The notes: generated by a model not told the origin, from the letters alone. Counted from the stretch's first letter, positions 17,520 through 25,493 are shown. The stretch: 64,000 nucleotides of DNA from Caulobacter segnis ATCC 21756 (GCF_000092285.1 NC_014100.1:1426001-1490000); one strand, 5' to 3'. Made by a program: numbers and translations.

Positions 17520-17930
17520 ATGTCCGATGGGACGCCGAGGCCCAGGCACGCCGCGGGCGCCGTCAAACGGGCTCGCCGTCTCCGCAACGACATGACGGCT
17601 AGCGAACGGGCCTTGTGGAAAGCCCTCCGCGCCCTTGATCTTCACATCCGACGACAGGCTCCAATTGGCCCTTATGTCGTGGACTTCGCCCATCACTCCG
17701 CTCGTTTAATCGTCGAAGTCGACAGCGGCTGGCATGACAATCCCGAAGCTCAACTGCGTGACGCCACGCGTGACGCCTGGCTTGCCGAGCAAGGCTATCG
17801 GGTCATGCGCGTTCGCGACGGGGAAGCGTTTGGCAACCCTTACCTCGTGGCCGAGCGCGTCGCGGCCGAGATTCAGCGGTCACCCCATCCCAACCCTTCC
17901 CCATCGAGGGGAAGGGCTTCTCTGCCGTAG
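17520..17930 (+). CDS. DUF559 (Vsr/PD-(D/E)XK-like) endonuclease-domain protein
   Basis: A 136-residue protein with the full DUF559 domain: RARRLRNDMTASERALWKALR (residues 14-34), HIRRQAPIGPYVVDFA, LIVEVDSGWH and GYRVMRVRDGEAFGNP. The VDF Asp and EVD acidic residues match the nuclease core of the family, though the usual EVDGxxH reads EVDSGWH. The last residues (PHPNPSPSRGR) are encoded by the right inverted repeat, so the reading frame runs into the element's end. The start ATG at 17520 is 3 nt inside the left repeat. Substrate unknown. It lies between nupC and the GST gene with no functional link to either, which suggests a mobile or formerly mobile unit. Confidence 0.85.
   Translation: MSDGTPRPRHAAGAVKRARRLRNDMTASERALWKALRALDLHIRRQAPIGPYVVDFAHHSARLIVEVDSGWHDNPEAQLRDATRDAWLAEQGYRVMRVRDGEAFGNPYLVAERVAAEIQRSPHPNPSPSRGRASLP
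17879..17916. repeat. Right inverted repeat of the DUF559 element
   Basis: 38 nt, the reverse complement of 17477-17516 apart from one substitution and two single-base gaps. It overlaps the 3' end of the DUF559 coding sequence. Confidence 0.85.
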
Positions 17931-17968
17931 CGGAAGCGGCGCATTCTCCTGGGCAAAGGGAGGACTCC

Positions 17969-18586
17969 ATGAAGCTCTATGACAGCCGTCGCGCGCCCAA
18001 TCCTCGGCGGGTGCGCTGGTTCATGGCCGAGAAGGGGATCGAGGACATCGAGATCGTCGATGTCGACATCTTCGGCGGCCAGCATCGTCAGCCCGACTAC
18101 CTGGCCAAGGCCGGTCTACCGAACGTGCCGGCGCTGGAGATCGACGAGACCACCTGCATCACCGAATCGGTGGCGATCTGCCGCTATCTGGAAAGCGTCT
18201 ATCCAGAACCGAACCTGTTCGGCCGCGATCCGCTGGAGGCGGCGGTGATCGAGATGTGGACGCGGCGGGCCGAGATGCTGCTGTCGACGCCGCTGATGAT
18301 GGCCGTGCGCCACAGCCACCCGGCGCTGGCGGCGATCGAGACCCAGGTGCCCGAGATCGCCGAGACCAATCGCAAGGGCGCCGAGCGCGCGCTGAAGGTG
18401 TTCGACCGTCGCCTGGCCGAAAGTGAGTTCATCGCCGCCGATCGCCTGACCATCGCCGACATCCTGGCGGTCACCGGCATCGACTTCGCGCGCATGGTCC
18501 GCTTCCGGCCGCCCGAGGAGTTGGTCCACGTGAACCGCTGGCTGAAGGCGATGATGGCGCGTCCGGCCGCGAAGGCGGGGGTTTAG
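17969..18586 (+). CDS. Glutathione S-transferase family protein
   Basis: A 205-residue protein with the two-domain GST plan. The thioredoxin-like N-terminal domain (MKLYDSRRAPNPRRVRWFMAE) has Ser or Asn at the usual catalytic place, GLPNVPALEIDE carries the cis-Pro, and TESVAICRYLE is the glutathione gamma-Glu contact. The helical C-terminal domain has the folding motif RLTIADILAVTGIDFA. GGGAGGA stands 6 nt before the ATG. Substrate unknown; many soil bacteria carry several such enzymes. It ends 8 nt before a repeat element that separates it from the convergent thioesterase gene. Confidence 0.9.
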   Translation: MKLYDSRRAPNPRRVRWFMAEKGIEDIEIVDVDIFGGQHRQPDYLAKAGLPNVPALEIDETTCITESVAICRYLESVYPEPNLFGRDPLEAAVIEMWTRRAEMLLSTPLMMAVRHSHPALAAIETQVPEIAETNRKGAERALKVFDRRLAESEFIAADRLTIADILAVTGIDFARMVRFRPPEELVHVNRWLKAMMARPAAKAGV

Positions 18587-18593
18587 GGCATTG

Positions 18594-18708
18594 AAAATCC
18601 TCCCCCGTGGGGGAGGAGGCCGAAGGCCGGAGGGGGAAGTGCTGCCGAGCCTGCTTCTTCCCCCTCCGTCGGCTTCGCCGACACCTCCCCCGTTAGGGGG
18701 AGGATTTA
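18594..18708. repeat. GC-rich hairpin repeat, copy 3
   Basis: Hairpin CCTCCCCCGTGGGGGAGG, then GGCCGAAGGCCGGAGGGGG, a short middle, CCCCCTCCGTCGG, and hairpin CACCTCCCCCG / GGGGGAGG. Outer arms AATCCTCCCCC / GGGGGAGGATT match. It fills the gap between the convergent GST and thioesterase genes and probably acts as their common terminator. Confidence 0.85.
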
Positions 18709-18710
18709 GG

Positions 18711-19163
18711 TCACCGCGCCTTGATCTTCTTGATCACGCCCGAGAAGTTCAGCATCGGGCCGGTCCCGGTCGAGACTAGGCCGCGCACGAACAGCAGGGA
18801 TCCGCCGGCGCGCACCACCTCGCCGGTGGCGGTCACGAGATCGCCGGGCCGAGCGGGGCCGACGAACTCGCCGTTCAGGCTGACGGTCACCGCGCGGCTG
18901 TCGGCCAGCTCCTTCCAGGCGATCGCGAACAGCGAGAAGTCGGCGAAGGTCATCATGCAGCCGCCGTGCATGAAGCCGCCGCCGTTCATGTGCTTGGGCT
19001 CCGCGCGGAAGGCGGTGGTGACGCGGCCGTCCTCGCCCTCGCGGAAATAGAAGGGGCCGGACTGGTCCTCGAAGGGGTCGAGACCGGACCAGGTCCGCCA
19101 GCCCGCCCAGTCGCCCGTCTCGATCAGGCGCGGTCCGCCGATGACTTCGTTGCCGCCGTCCAT
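18711..19163 (-). CDS. PaaI/YdiI-type hotdog thioesterase
   Basis: A 150-residue single hotdog domain. Seen: NGGGFMHGGCMMTFADFSLFAIA near residues 60-82, the HGG turn and Asp/Glu region that bind the acyl-CoA thioester in this family, and LNGEFVGPARPGDLVTATGEVVR, the next strand pair. The reaction would be acyl-CoA hydrolysis; the acyl group is not known. The ATG at 19163 follows GGGGAGCACC. It is a single gene, divergent from the DUF3253 gene. Confidence 0.87.
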   Translation of the reverse strand: MDGGNEVIGGPRLIETGDWAGWRTWSGLDPFEDQSGPFYFREGEDGRVTTAFRAEPKHMNGGGFMHGGCMMTFADFSLFAIAWKELADSRAVTVSLNGEFVGPARPGDLVTATGEVVRAGGSLLFVRGLVSTGTGPMLNFSGVIKKIKAR

Positions 19164-19265
19164 GGTGCTCCCCTCGACCTTATCGGTGTTCAGTTAGATG
19201 GCTCGGCGATGGCGTGCAAGGCGTCGGTCTCGCCTCTGCTGACAATCCATGGCATGGGAGCGGCC

Positions 19266-19556
19266 ATGACCTCCCCGATCCAAGACACGATCCTGTCCCA
19301 GCTGGCGGCGCTGCCCGAAGGCAAGTCGATCGACCCGATGAACGTCGCCAAGGCCATCCAGCCCGAGCGCTGGCAGCAGATCCTGGGCCACGTGCGCACC
19401 AACGCCATTGAGCTGGCCCGCGAGGGCAAGGTCGTGATTCTGCGCCACAACAAGCCGACCAATCCGGAGAAGTTCCGGGGCGTCTATCGCATCCGCCTGC
19501 GGATGGAGGGCGATCCGACCTCGTTCGAGGACGAGGTCGCCGGCGACGAGGACTGA
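19266..19556 (+). CDS. DUF3253 winged-helix-like protein
   Basis: A 96-residue protein that matches the DUF3253 pattern as I remember it: an N-terminal helix (QDTILSQLAALPEGKSIDPMNVAKAI), PERWQQILGHVRTNAIELAREGKVVILRHNKP, and a short RGVYRIRL strand. The fold is winged-helix-like; the role is unknown. The ATG at 19266 has GGGAG 5 nt upstream; an in-frame ATG at 19254 is possible but its own upstream sequence is poorer. The C-terminus is acidic (FEDEVAGDED). Confidence 0.8.
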   Translation: MTSPIQDTILSQLAALPEGKSIDPMNVAKAIQPERWQQILGHVRTNAIELAREGKVVILRHNKPTNPEKFRGVYRIRLRMEGDPTSFEDEVAGDED

Positions 19557-19608
19557 TCCTCGAACGACAGCCCTTGGGCGGAGGGGCGCGGGCGCCTAAA
19601 TCGGCTGC

Positions 19609-20193
19609 ATGTCGCTCGACGCGCTCCTTTCCGACATCGCCGCCTGCCGGGCCTGCGCGCCCTACCTGCCGCACGCGCCTCGGCCGGTGACGCGGGTCCG
19701 AGAGGAGACCCGCATCCTGATCGCCGGCCAGGCGCCAGGAAGGCTGGTGCATGAGACCGGCCTGCCGTTCAACGATCCGTCGGGCGTGCGCCTGCGCCAG
19801 TGGATGGGGATCGATCGCGAGACCTTCTATGGCCGCCCCGAGATCGGCGTCGCGGCCATGGCCTTCTGCTTTCCCGGCACGAACCCCAAGGGCGGCGACT
19901 ATCCGCCGCCGCCACGCTGCGCGGCGACATGGCGTGCGCGGCTGCTGGAGCAGCTCCCGAACATCGAACTGACCCTGCTGGTCGGCAGCTACGCCCAGGC
20001 CTGGGCGCTGCCGGGACGGACCGGCAAGACCATGACCGACACCATCGCCGCCTGGCGCGACTTTGGCCCGAACGTCCTCCCGCTGCCGCATCCGTCCTGG
20101 CGCAACACCGCCTGGCTGAAGCGCAATCCGTGGTTCGAGGCCGAGGTGACGCCTTATCTCCGCCAGCGGATCGCGGAAATCCTCAGGACATGA
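19609..20193 (+). CDS. Uracil-DNA glycosylase superfamily protein, Fe-S type
   Basis: A 194-residue DNA-repair glycosylase of the family 4/5 type. Motif A is GQAPGRLVHETGLPFND (residues 40-56) and the C-terminal active-site motif is LPHPSWRN. Four cysteines, C13, C16, C87 and C104, have the spacing of the [4Fe-4S] ligands of thermophile-type glycosylases (CxxC, then two about 17 apart). Motif A has Gln-Ala where family 4 has Glu-Ala, so excision chemistry may differ. The stop overlaps the start of the next gene (ATGA), so the pair is co-translated. Confidence 0.85.
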   Translation: MSLDALLSDIAACRACAPYLPHAPRPVTRVREETRILIAGQAPGRLVHETGLPFNDPSGVRLRQWMGIDRETFYGRPEIGVAAMAFCFPGTNPKGGDYPPPPRCAATWRARLLEQLPNIELTLLVGSYAQAWALPGRTGKTMTDTIAAWRDFGPNVLPLPHPSWRNTAWLKRNPWFEAEVTPYLRQRIAEILRT

Positions 20194-21251
20194 ACCGCCG
20201 CGCGCTGATCCTGACCGCCTCCGCCCTGGGCCTCTCTGCCTGCGCGCCGCTGGCGCAGAGGCCGGAGCTCGCGGCCTTGGGCTTTCGCGGTCCGCGCCTG
20301 CTGGACGACGCCTTCGTCAGCTTCGACGGCGCGCGGCTGGGCCTGATGCGCTGGCTGCCGGCGGGCGAGCCGGCCAGAGAGCCGGATTGGGTGATCGTCG
20401 GCCTGCACGGCATGAACGACTACGCCAACGCCTATCACCTGGCGGCGGCCTGGTGGGCTGACCGCGGGATCGCGACCTACGCCCTTGACGTCCGAGGGTT
20501 TGGGCGCTCGCCCGAGCGCGGGATCTGGGCGCCGACCGATCTCGTCTTGGAGGACGTCCGCGCCCTGGTGGCGGCGGTCCGCGAGCGGCATCCGAACGCC
20601 AAGGTCGCCCTGACCGGGATCAGCATGGGCGGGGCGCTGGCGATCTGCGCCATGGCCTCCAGCGATCCGCCGCCCGTCGACAAGCTGATGCTGTTCGCCC
20701 CGGCGGTCTGGGGCTGGTCCAACCAGCCCTTGCCGAACCGGGTCAGCCTGTGGGCCACCGCGCACCTGATGGGGGAATGGGTGGTCAAGCCGCCCGACTG
20801 GCTGGCGCGGAACATCATGGCCAGCGACAACATCGACGAGCTGCGCCGCATGGGCCGCGATCCGTTGATGATCTGGGGCGCGCGGTCCGACGCGATCTAC
20901 GGCCTGGTCGGGCTGATGGAGCGGGGCTGGCGCTCGGCCGACCAGATCCGCGTCCCCACCGCCTGGTTCTACGGCGCGCGCGACCAGATCATCCCGCGCG
21001 AGCCGACGGTCGAGGCGGTGCGCCGCCTGCCGGCCCAGGCGCGAACGGCCTACTACGCCGACGGTTATCACCTGCTCCTGGTCGATCGGCAGGCCGAGAA
21101 GGTCTGGGCGGACGCCGAGGCGTTCCTGCGCGACACCTCGGCCGCCTGGCCGCCGTCGGGCGCGCCCGCCATCCCGACGTCGGTCGCGGCCCTGACCGCC
21201 CTCGACCCGCCCAAGCCCGCCAAGCGCAAGATGTCGCGCCGCCAGCCTTGA
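20190..21251 (+). CDS. Lipoprotein alpha/beta-hydrolase, monoacylglycerol lipase/lysophospholipase type
   Basis: A 353-residue hydrolase. A lipobox signal (MNRRALILTASALGLSAC, Cys18) places it as an envelope lipoprotein. Seen: GLHGMNDYANAYHLAAAWWADRG (oxyanion-hole region), LDVRGFGRSP, the nucleophile elbow GISMGG near residue 147, Asp in GARDQIIP and His in DGYHLLL, completing the triad. The C-terminus is Pro/Lys-rich. It starts inside the stop of the glycosylase gene. The family removes acyl chains from monoglycerides or lysophospholipids; the actual substrate is not shown by the sequence. Confidence 0.88.
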   Translation: MNRRALILTASALGLSACAPLAQRPELAALGFRGPRLLDDAFVSFDGARLGLMRWLPAGEPAREPDWVIVGLHGMNDYANAYHLAAAWWADRGIATYALDVRGFGRSPERGIWAPTDLVLEDVRALVAAVRERHPNAKVALTGISMGGALAICAMASSDPPPVDKLMLFAPAVWGWSNQPLPNRVSLWATAHLMGEWVVKPPDWLARNIMASDNIDELRRMGRDPLMIWGARSDAIYGLVGLMERGWRSADQIRVPTAWFYGARDQIIPREPTVEAVRRLPAQARTAYYADGYHLLLVDRQAEKVWADAEAFLRDTSAAWPPSGAPAIPTSVAALTALDPPKPAKRKMSRRQP

Positions 21252-21322
21252 GGGTTGTTCGGGGCGGCGAGGGGGCGTAAACCCCGCGCCACATTCATTC
21301 TGGCTGACGCGAGACCGACGGC

Positions 21323-22384
21323 ATGACCTTGTTCGATTCCCCCGATTTCGAGGGACACGAAGGCGTTCACGCTTTCTTCGACGAAAAAACCGGTCTGAAG
21401 TCGATCATCGCGATCCACTCCACCGCCCGCGGTCCGGCCGCCGGCGGTTGCCGCATGTGGGACTATTCCAGCGCCGACGCGGCGATCACCGACGCCCTGC
21501 GCCTGTCGCGTGGCATGTCCTACAAGAACGCCATGGCCGAGCTGGACCTCGGCGGCGGCAAGGCCGTGATCATCGGCGACAGCCGCAGCCAGAAGACGCC
21601 GGAACTGTTCGAGGCCTTCGGCCGCGCGGTCGACAGCCTGGCCGGCCAGTACTGGACGGCCGAGGACGTCGGCGTCTCGCCGGCCGACCTGGAAAGCACC
21701 CGCAAGACCACCCGTTTCGTCGCCGGCCTGGAAGGCCACGCCGCCGCCTCGGGCGATCCGTCGCCGGTCACCGCCGAGGGCGTGTTCCGGGGCGTGCGCC
21801 TCTGCGTCGAGCGCGCTCTGAACCGTGACCTGAACGGCGTCCACGTCGCCATCCAGGGCGTCGGCCATGTCGGCGCTTATCTCGCCGAGAAGCTGCACGC
21901 CGCCGGCGCGCGCCTGACCATCGCCGACGTCAACCAGCCCGCCCTGGAAGCCGTCGCCGCCAAGACCGGCGCCCAGATCGTGCCGACCGACGCCATCTTC
22001 GACGTCGAGGCCGACGTGTTCGCGCCCTGCGCTCTGGGCGGCGCCATCTCGGCCGCGACCCTGCCGCGCCTGAAGGCCAAGATCATCGCCGGCGCCGCCA
22101 ACAACCAGCTGGCCGACGCGACCATCGGCCAGGCCGTGTTCGAGCGCGGCCTGCTCTACGCGCCGGACTACGTGATCAACGGCGGCGGCATCATCAACGT
22201 GGCCGCCGAGATCCGCGGCCTGGAAGCCGGCGCCGCCTTCGACGGCGGCTGGGTGGCCGCCAAGCTCGATCGCCTGGCCCAGACCCTGGCCGAGGTGATC
22301 GACCAGTCGATCGCCGAGAAGCGTCCGGCCAACCTGGTCGCCGACGAGATCGCCCGCGCCCGCATCGCCGCCGCGCGCGCCTAA
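21323..22384 (+). CDS. Leucine/phenylalanine/valine dehydrogenase family
   Basis: A 353-residue NAD-dependent oxidative deaminase of branched-chain or aromatic amino acids. Seen: ARGPAAGGCRMWDYSS near residues 35-50, the catalytic-Lys segment MSYKNAMAELDLGGGKAVI, TAEDVGVSPADLES, and the NAD-binding motif IQGVGHVGAYLAEKL, then GAANNQLAD and YAPDYVINGGGIINVAAE. Length and motifs fit leucine dehydrogenases better than glutamate dehydrogenases. It is followed after 50 nt by a small UVR-motif gene that may share its transcript. Confidence 0.9.
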   Translation: MTLFDSPDFEGHEGVHAFFDEKTGLKSIIAIHSTARGPAAGGCRMWDYSSADAAITDALRLSRGMSYKNAMAELDLGGGKAVIIGDSRSQKTPELFEAFGRAVDSLAGQYWTAEDVGVSPADLESTRKTTRFVAGLEGHAAASGDPSPVTAEGVFRGVRLCVERALNRDLNGVHVAIQGVGHVGAYLAEKLHAAGARLTIADVNQPALEAVAAKTGAQIVPTDAIFDVEADVFAPCALGGAISAATLPRLKAKIIAGAANNQLADATIGQAVFERGLLYAPDYVINGGGIINVAAEIRGLEAGAAFDGGWVAAKLDRLAQTLAEVIDQSIAEKRPANLVADEIARARIAAARA

Positions 22385-22433
22385 ACCCGGATTCGCGCGT
22401 TTCTCTGGGAGCAACCTGTTCCCGGAGACCGCG

Positions 22434-22724
22434 ATGTCCCATCTCGACGAGCTGAAAGCGCAGCTGGAAGTGGCCGTCGCGGCCGAGGATTTCGAAGCGG
22501 CGGCGAAGTTGCGCGACCACATTCTCTCCATCCAGCACAGCGCCCTGGTGCGCGATGTCGAGGCGCCGTCCCAGGCGTCCTACTTCCAGCGCGAGGTTCC
22601 GGGACGCATGGGCCTGGGCACCGACCAGCCCGTGCCGCTCAAGCCCGAAGGATGGGTTCCGCCGGTCAAGCCCGATCCGATGACGGCCGGACACTCGCGC
22701 GGCGGCCGGCGGCGGAAGGGCTGA
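22434..22724 (+). CDS. UvrB/UvrC-motif small protein
   Basis: A 96-residue protein. Residues 4-33 (LDELKAQLEVAVAAEDFEAA and following AKLRDHI) are a typical UVR helical-hairpin motif, found in UvrB, UvrC, ClpC and McsA. The rest is Pro/Gly-rich, ending in RGGRRRKG, which could bind nucleic acid. The role is not known. GGAG sits before the ATG within the 49-nt gap after the dehydrogenase gene. Confidence 0.75.
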   Translation: MSHLDELKAQLEVAVAAEDFEAAAKLRDHILSIQHSALVRDVEAPSQASYFQREVPGRMGLGTDQPVPLKPEGWVPPVKPDPMTAGHSRGGRRRKG

Positions 22725-22755
22725 GCGCGAATCTACCTTCAAAGCAGTTTCAACT

Positions 22756-22898
22756 CGCCTTCCTGGGCCTTGCGCCCAGGACCCAGGCCAGCGGCGAGCT
22801 CTGATGTCGAAGCCAGGCGGGGGCTGAATGGCCCAGAACGCTGGACGAACTCCGTAGGCGCGGAACGATGGGTCTTGGGCGCAAGGCCCAGGAAGGCG
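22756..22898. repeat. 143-bp element with 30-bp inverted arms
   Basis: Arms 22756-22785 and 22869-22898 are inverted copies with one mismatch in 30; each contains GGGCCTTGCGCCC, itself a small palindrome. Between them is about 80 bp without a gene. It looks like a small non-autonomous intergenic repeat and separates two convergent genes. Confidence 0.8.
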
Positions 22899-22931
22899 GG
22901 AATTGATCCCTGCCTTCTACGTCGATCCGCC

Positions 22932-24353
22932 CTAGGCCGACTTGGCTCGGCCGCTGATCGTCGCGCCGGCGTCCTTGTCCAGCGCCAGGTAGACGGGCAG
23001 GGCCAGCAGCGTCACGAGACCGATCGCGACGAACGGCAGCACGAACCGGTCAGGCGTCAGGCCCCCCCCGGAGCCCCGCGCCAGATGCAGCATCACGCCG
23101 CCGAAGCTGACGCCCAGAGCCAGGCCGACCTGCTGCATGACGGCCGACAGGGTCGAAGCCGAGGCGGTCTTGCTCTCGGGCACGTCGGCATAGGCGATGG
23201 TGTTGATGGCGATGAACTGGTTGGACCGGCAGAACCCGCCCAGCAGCAACGCCGCCATCATCACGGCCATCGGCGTCGCTGAGGTGAAGAAGCCCGGCGC
23301 GGCGGTGAACAGCGCCGTCAGGGTGACGAAAACGGCCAGCGATGTCCGGAATCCGAAGCGTCGAAGCCCCGCGGCGGCGAACGGGCGGGCGATCAGCACG
23401 CCGATGCCTGTCGTCAGGGTGACGAAGCTGGCCTTGAGCGGGCTCCAGCCCAGGGCGACCTGCAACAGCAACGGCATCAGGAACGGACTGGCCCCGATGC
23501 CCAATCTCACCAACGCGCCGCCCAGGAGGCTGGCCCGATAGGTCGGATAGCGGAGCAGGGACAGGTCCAGGATGGGGCGGCCGGTGCGCGTGCAGATCCG
23601 CAGATAGACAAGGCCGCAGGCGATGGAGACCGCCAGCAGGGCGATCTGGAACCAGACGGGCAGAAGGCCGACCCCCGCGGTCTCGGCCACAACGACCACC
23701 CCGCTGATCGCCGCCGCCGACAGCGCGAAGCCGAGGGTGTCAAAGCGTCCGAGGTCTCGTTGAGGCTGGCTGGCCGGGACGAACCGCATAACGGCTATGG
23801 CGCCGAGCAGGCCGATCGGCAGGTTGATGTAGAAGATCCAGGGCCATTCGGCGACGCTGAGCACCAGGCCGGCGATCGGGGGCCCGATCAGGGGGCCGAC
23901 CAGGGCGGGCATGGTGAACCAGCCCATGGCCGACAGCAGCCGCGCCTTGGGCGTCGCCCCGACCACGATCAGCCGGGCCACCGGCGTCATCATCGCCCCG
24001 CCCAGGCCTTGCAAGATCCGCGAGGCCACCAGGGCTTCCAGGTTGCGCGACAGGCCGCACAGCGCCGAGCCCAGCAGGAAGACGGCCATGGCCGACAGGA
24101 AGACCCGTCGCGCCCCGAACCGCTCGGCCGCCCAGCCGCTGGCGGGCGTGAAGACGGCGAGAGCCAGGATGTAGGAGGTCAGGGCCAGCTTGAGATGGAT
24201 CGGGTCCACCGCGAAGGCGCGGGCCAGGGTGGGAAGCGCTGTCGAGAGCGCGGTGGAGTCGATGAACTCCATCAGAAGCGCGCTGGCGACGGCGATCGAG
24301 ACCAGCCGGGTCGACAGCGGAGAGGCTTGAGACTCTGTTGTTGGATCGCTCAC
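22932..24353 (-). CDS. MFS multidrug exporter, DHA2/EmrB-like
   Basis: A 473-residue drug:proton antiporter with 13-14 predicted membrane helices. Seen: motif around MEFIDSTALSTALPTLARAF (residues 28-47, the D-T motif of DHA2), SGWAAERFGARRVFL (MFS motif A), RILQGLGGAMMTPVARLIV, GPLIGPPIAGLVL (antiporter motif C) and FYINLPIGLLG. The GTG start at 24353 is imposed by the first membrane helix; no ribosome site is visible because a perfect hairpin (24351-24375) covers the start. Substrates unknown. Confidence 0.87.
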   Translation of the reverse strand: MSDPTTESQASPLSTRLVSIAVASALLMEFIDSTALSTALPTLARAFAVDPIHLKLALTSYILALAVFTPASGWAAERFGARRVFLSAMAVFLLGSALCGLSRNLEALVASRILQGLGGAMMTPVARLIVVGATPKARLLSAMGWFTMPALVGPLIGPPIAGLVLSVAEWPWIFYINLPIGLLGAIAVMRFVPASQPQRDLGRFDTLGFALSAAAISGVVVVAETAGVGLLPVWFQIALLAVSIACGLVYLRICTRTGRPILDLSLLRYPTYRASLLGGALVRLGIGASPFLMPLLLQVALGWSPLKASFVTLTTGIGVLIARPFAAAGLRRFGFRTSLAVFVTLTALFTAAPGFFTSATPMAVMMAALLLGGFCRSNQFIAINTIAYADVPESKTASASTLSAVMQQVGLALGVSFGGVMLHLARGSGGGLTPDRFVLPFVAIGLVTLLALPVYLALDKDAGATISGRAKSA

Positions 24354-24375
24354 GCGGGCGCTTTACGCCCGCGTG
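24351..24375 (-). promoter_or_regulatory. Perfect hairpin covering the MFS start codon
   Basis: CACGCGGGCG, loop of 5, CGCCCGCGTG. On the minus strand the second arm ends in the GTG start of the MFS gene, 20 nt after the stop of the small gene at 24395. It could end the upstream transcript or hide the MFS start. Confidence 0.55.
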
Positions 24376-24394
24376 GGATGCAGGTCCAGCGGAC

Positions 24395-24541
24395 CTAGTG
24401 GCCCGGTCGGGGCTGGAAGGTCCGTTTTTCCTTCAGCTTGAGGCAGGCCTGGTCCGGCGTCTGGCCATGCTGAGGCTTGGGCTCCACCTTCGGGAAGCTG
24501 AGGTTGGTCATCGGGTTCTGGTTCTGGAAACCGCTGGTCAT
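24395..24541 (-). CDS. Small hypothetical protein, 48 residues
   Basis: Minus-strand frame beginning MTSGFQNQNPMTNLSFPKVE and ending EKRTFQPRPGH, too short for usual gene finders. GGGAGA lies 8 nt before the ATG. It follows the transglutaminase gene by 31 nt on the same strand, so it is likely the second gene of that unit. It is hydrophilic, with a single Cys (QACLKL) and no membrane segment. Family and function unknown. The ribosome site and operon position are the main support. Confidence 0.6.
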   Translation of the reverse strand: MTSGFQNQNPMTNLSFPKVEPKPQHGQTPDQACLKLKEKRTFQPRPGH

Positions 24542-24572
24542 GGCTGTTTCTCCCATATGCCGTTAACCCTTA

Positions 24573-25448
24573 TCACGCCGCGTGGCCGATTTCATCGATA
24601 AGTCGAACGTCGACCGAGACTTGCAGGCGTGACTTGCCTGGATCGCCAAGGATCGCGCCGGACACCGGAAGGGCCTGCGCGGGGGTGCGGGTCGCGGCGA
24701 CGCGGATCAGGTCGGGCGACTCCGCCAGGCCGTTGGTCGGATCGAACTCCAGCCAGCCCAGGTCGGGCAGGAAGACCTCGCACCAGGCGTGAGTGGCCCC
24801 GGCCCCGCGGATCTGGGCGTTGGGCGAATGGATGTAGCCGGTGGCGAACAGGGCCGCGTAGCCCAGACGTCTCAACCCCTCGACCATCAGCCAGGCCAGG
24901 TCCCGGCAGGCGCCGCTACGCTTGCGCAGGGTCTCGACGGGCGTCTGGACGCCGGCCTCCTCGCGGGCGCGGTATTCGAACTGCTCGTGGATCAGGTCGT
25001 TGACCCGCAGCAGGAAGGCGAGGGCCGGCTCGTCCTTGTGGCTGGCCAAGCCGCGCAGCCACCGCAGCAGCACCGCGTCGGGATCGTCGGTCACCGGGGC
25101 GATGAATGGCTCCAGCGTCGCGCGGTCCTCCCGCGAATAGACGATCGGCGTCAGGGTGTCGGGGTTCTCGATCCGCTGGGGGACCAGCGGGGCGGGGTAG
25201 CGGTCGATGACCAGCTCGCTGGCCACCCGCATGGCGTCGGCCTTGCCGTTCGGCTGGAAGATGCAGATGCAGTTGCCGTTGGCGTCGTAGCTCCAGCGCG
25301 TGTCGCCGGGCGGGAACAGGCGCAGGGAGGCCTCGACAATCCGCAGGGCGTGGCTGTCGCGCGGCCGCAGCATCAGCCGCTGAGCGCCAAAGCTCACCGG
25401 CCGCTCATAGTAATACCGGGTCTCGTGCAGGATGCGCAGCCGTCCCAT
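24573..25448 (-). CDS. Transglutaminase-like cysteine peptidase family protein
   Basis: A 291-residue protein with the bacterial transglutaminase N-terminal domain (MGRLRILHETRYYYERPVSF, residues 1-90) and core. The triad is visible: Cys in RSGACRDLAWLMVEGLR, His in GATHAWCEVFLP and Asp in LEFDPTNG. Such proteins act as cytosolic proteases or amidases; the substrate is unknown, and in many genomes they sit beside circularly permuted ATP-grasp/alpha-E genes, absent here. It has no signal peptide. The TetR gene is 45 nt upstream on the same strand. Confidence 0.88.
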   Translation of the reverse strand: MGRLRILHETRYYYERPVSFGAQRLMLRPRDSHALRIVEASLRLFPPGDTRWSYDANGNCICIFQPNGKADAMRVASELVIDRYPAPLVPQRIENPDTLTPIVYSREDRATLEPFIAPVTDDPDAVLLRWLRGLASHKDEPALAFLLRVNDLIHEQFEYRAREEAGVQTPVETLRKRSGACRDLAWLMVEGLRRLGYAALFATGYIHSPNAQIRGAGATHAWCEVFLPDLGWLEFDPTNGLAESPDLIRVAATRTPAQALPVSGAILGDPGKSRLQVSVDVRLIDEIGHAA

Positions 25449-25493
25449 GTCGAACCCAAAAGCACGACCAAGACTTGAGTTCCCGCAGAACGC

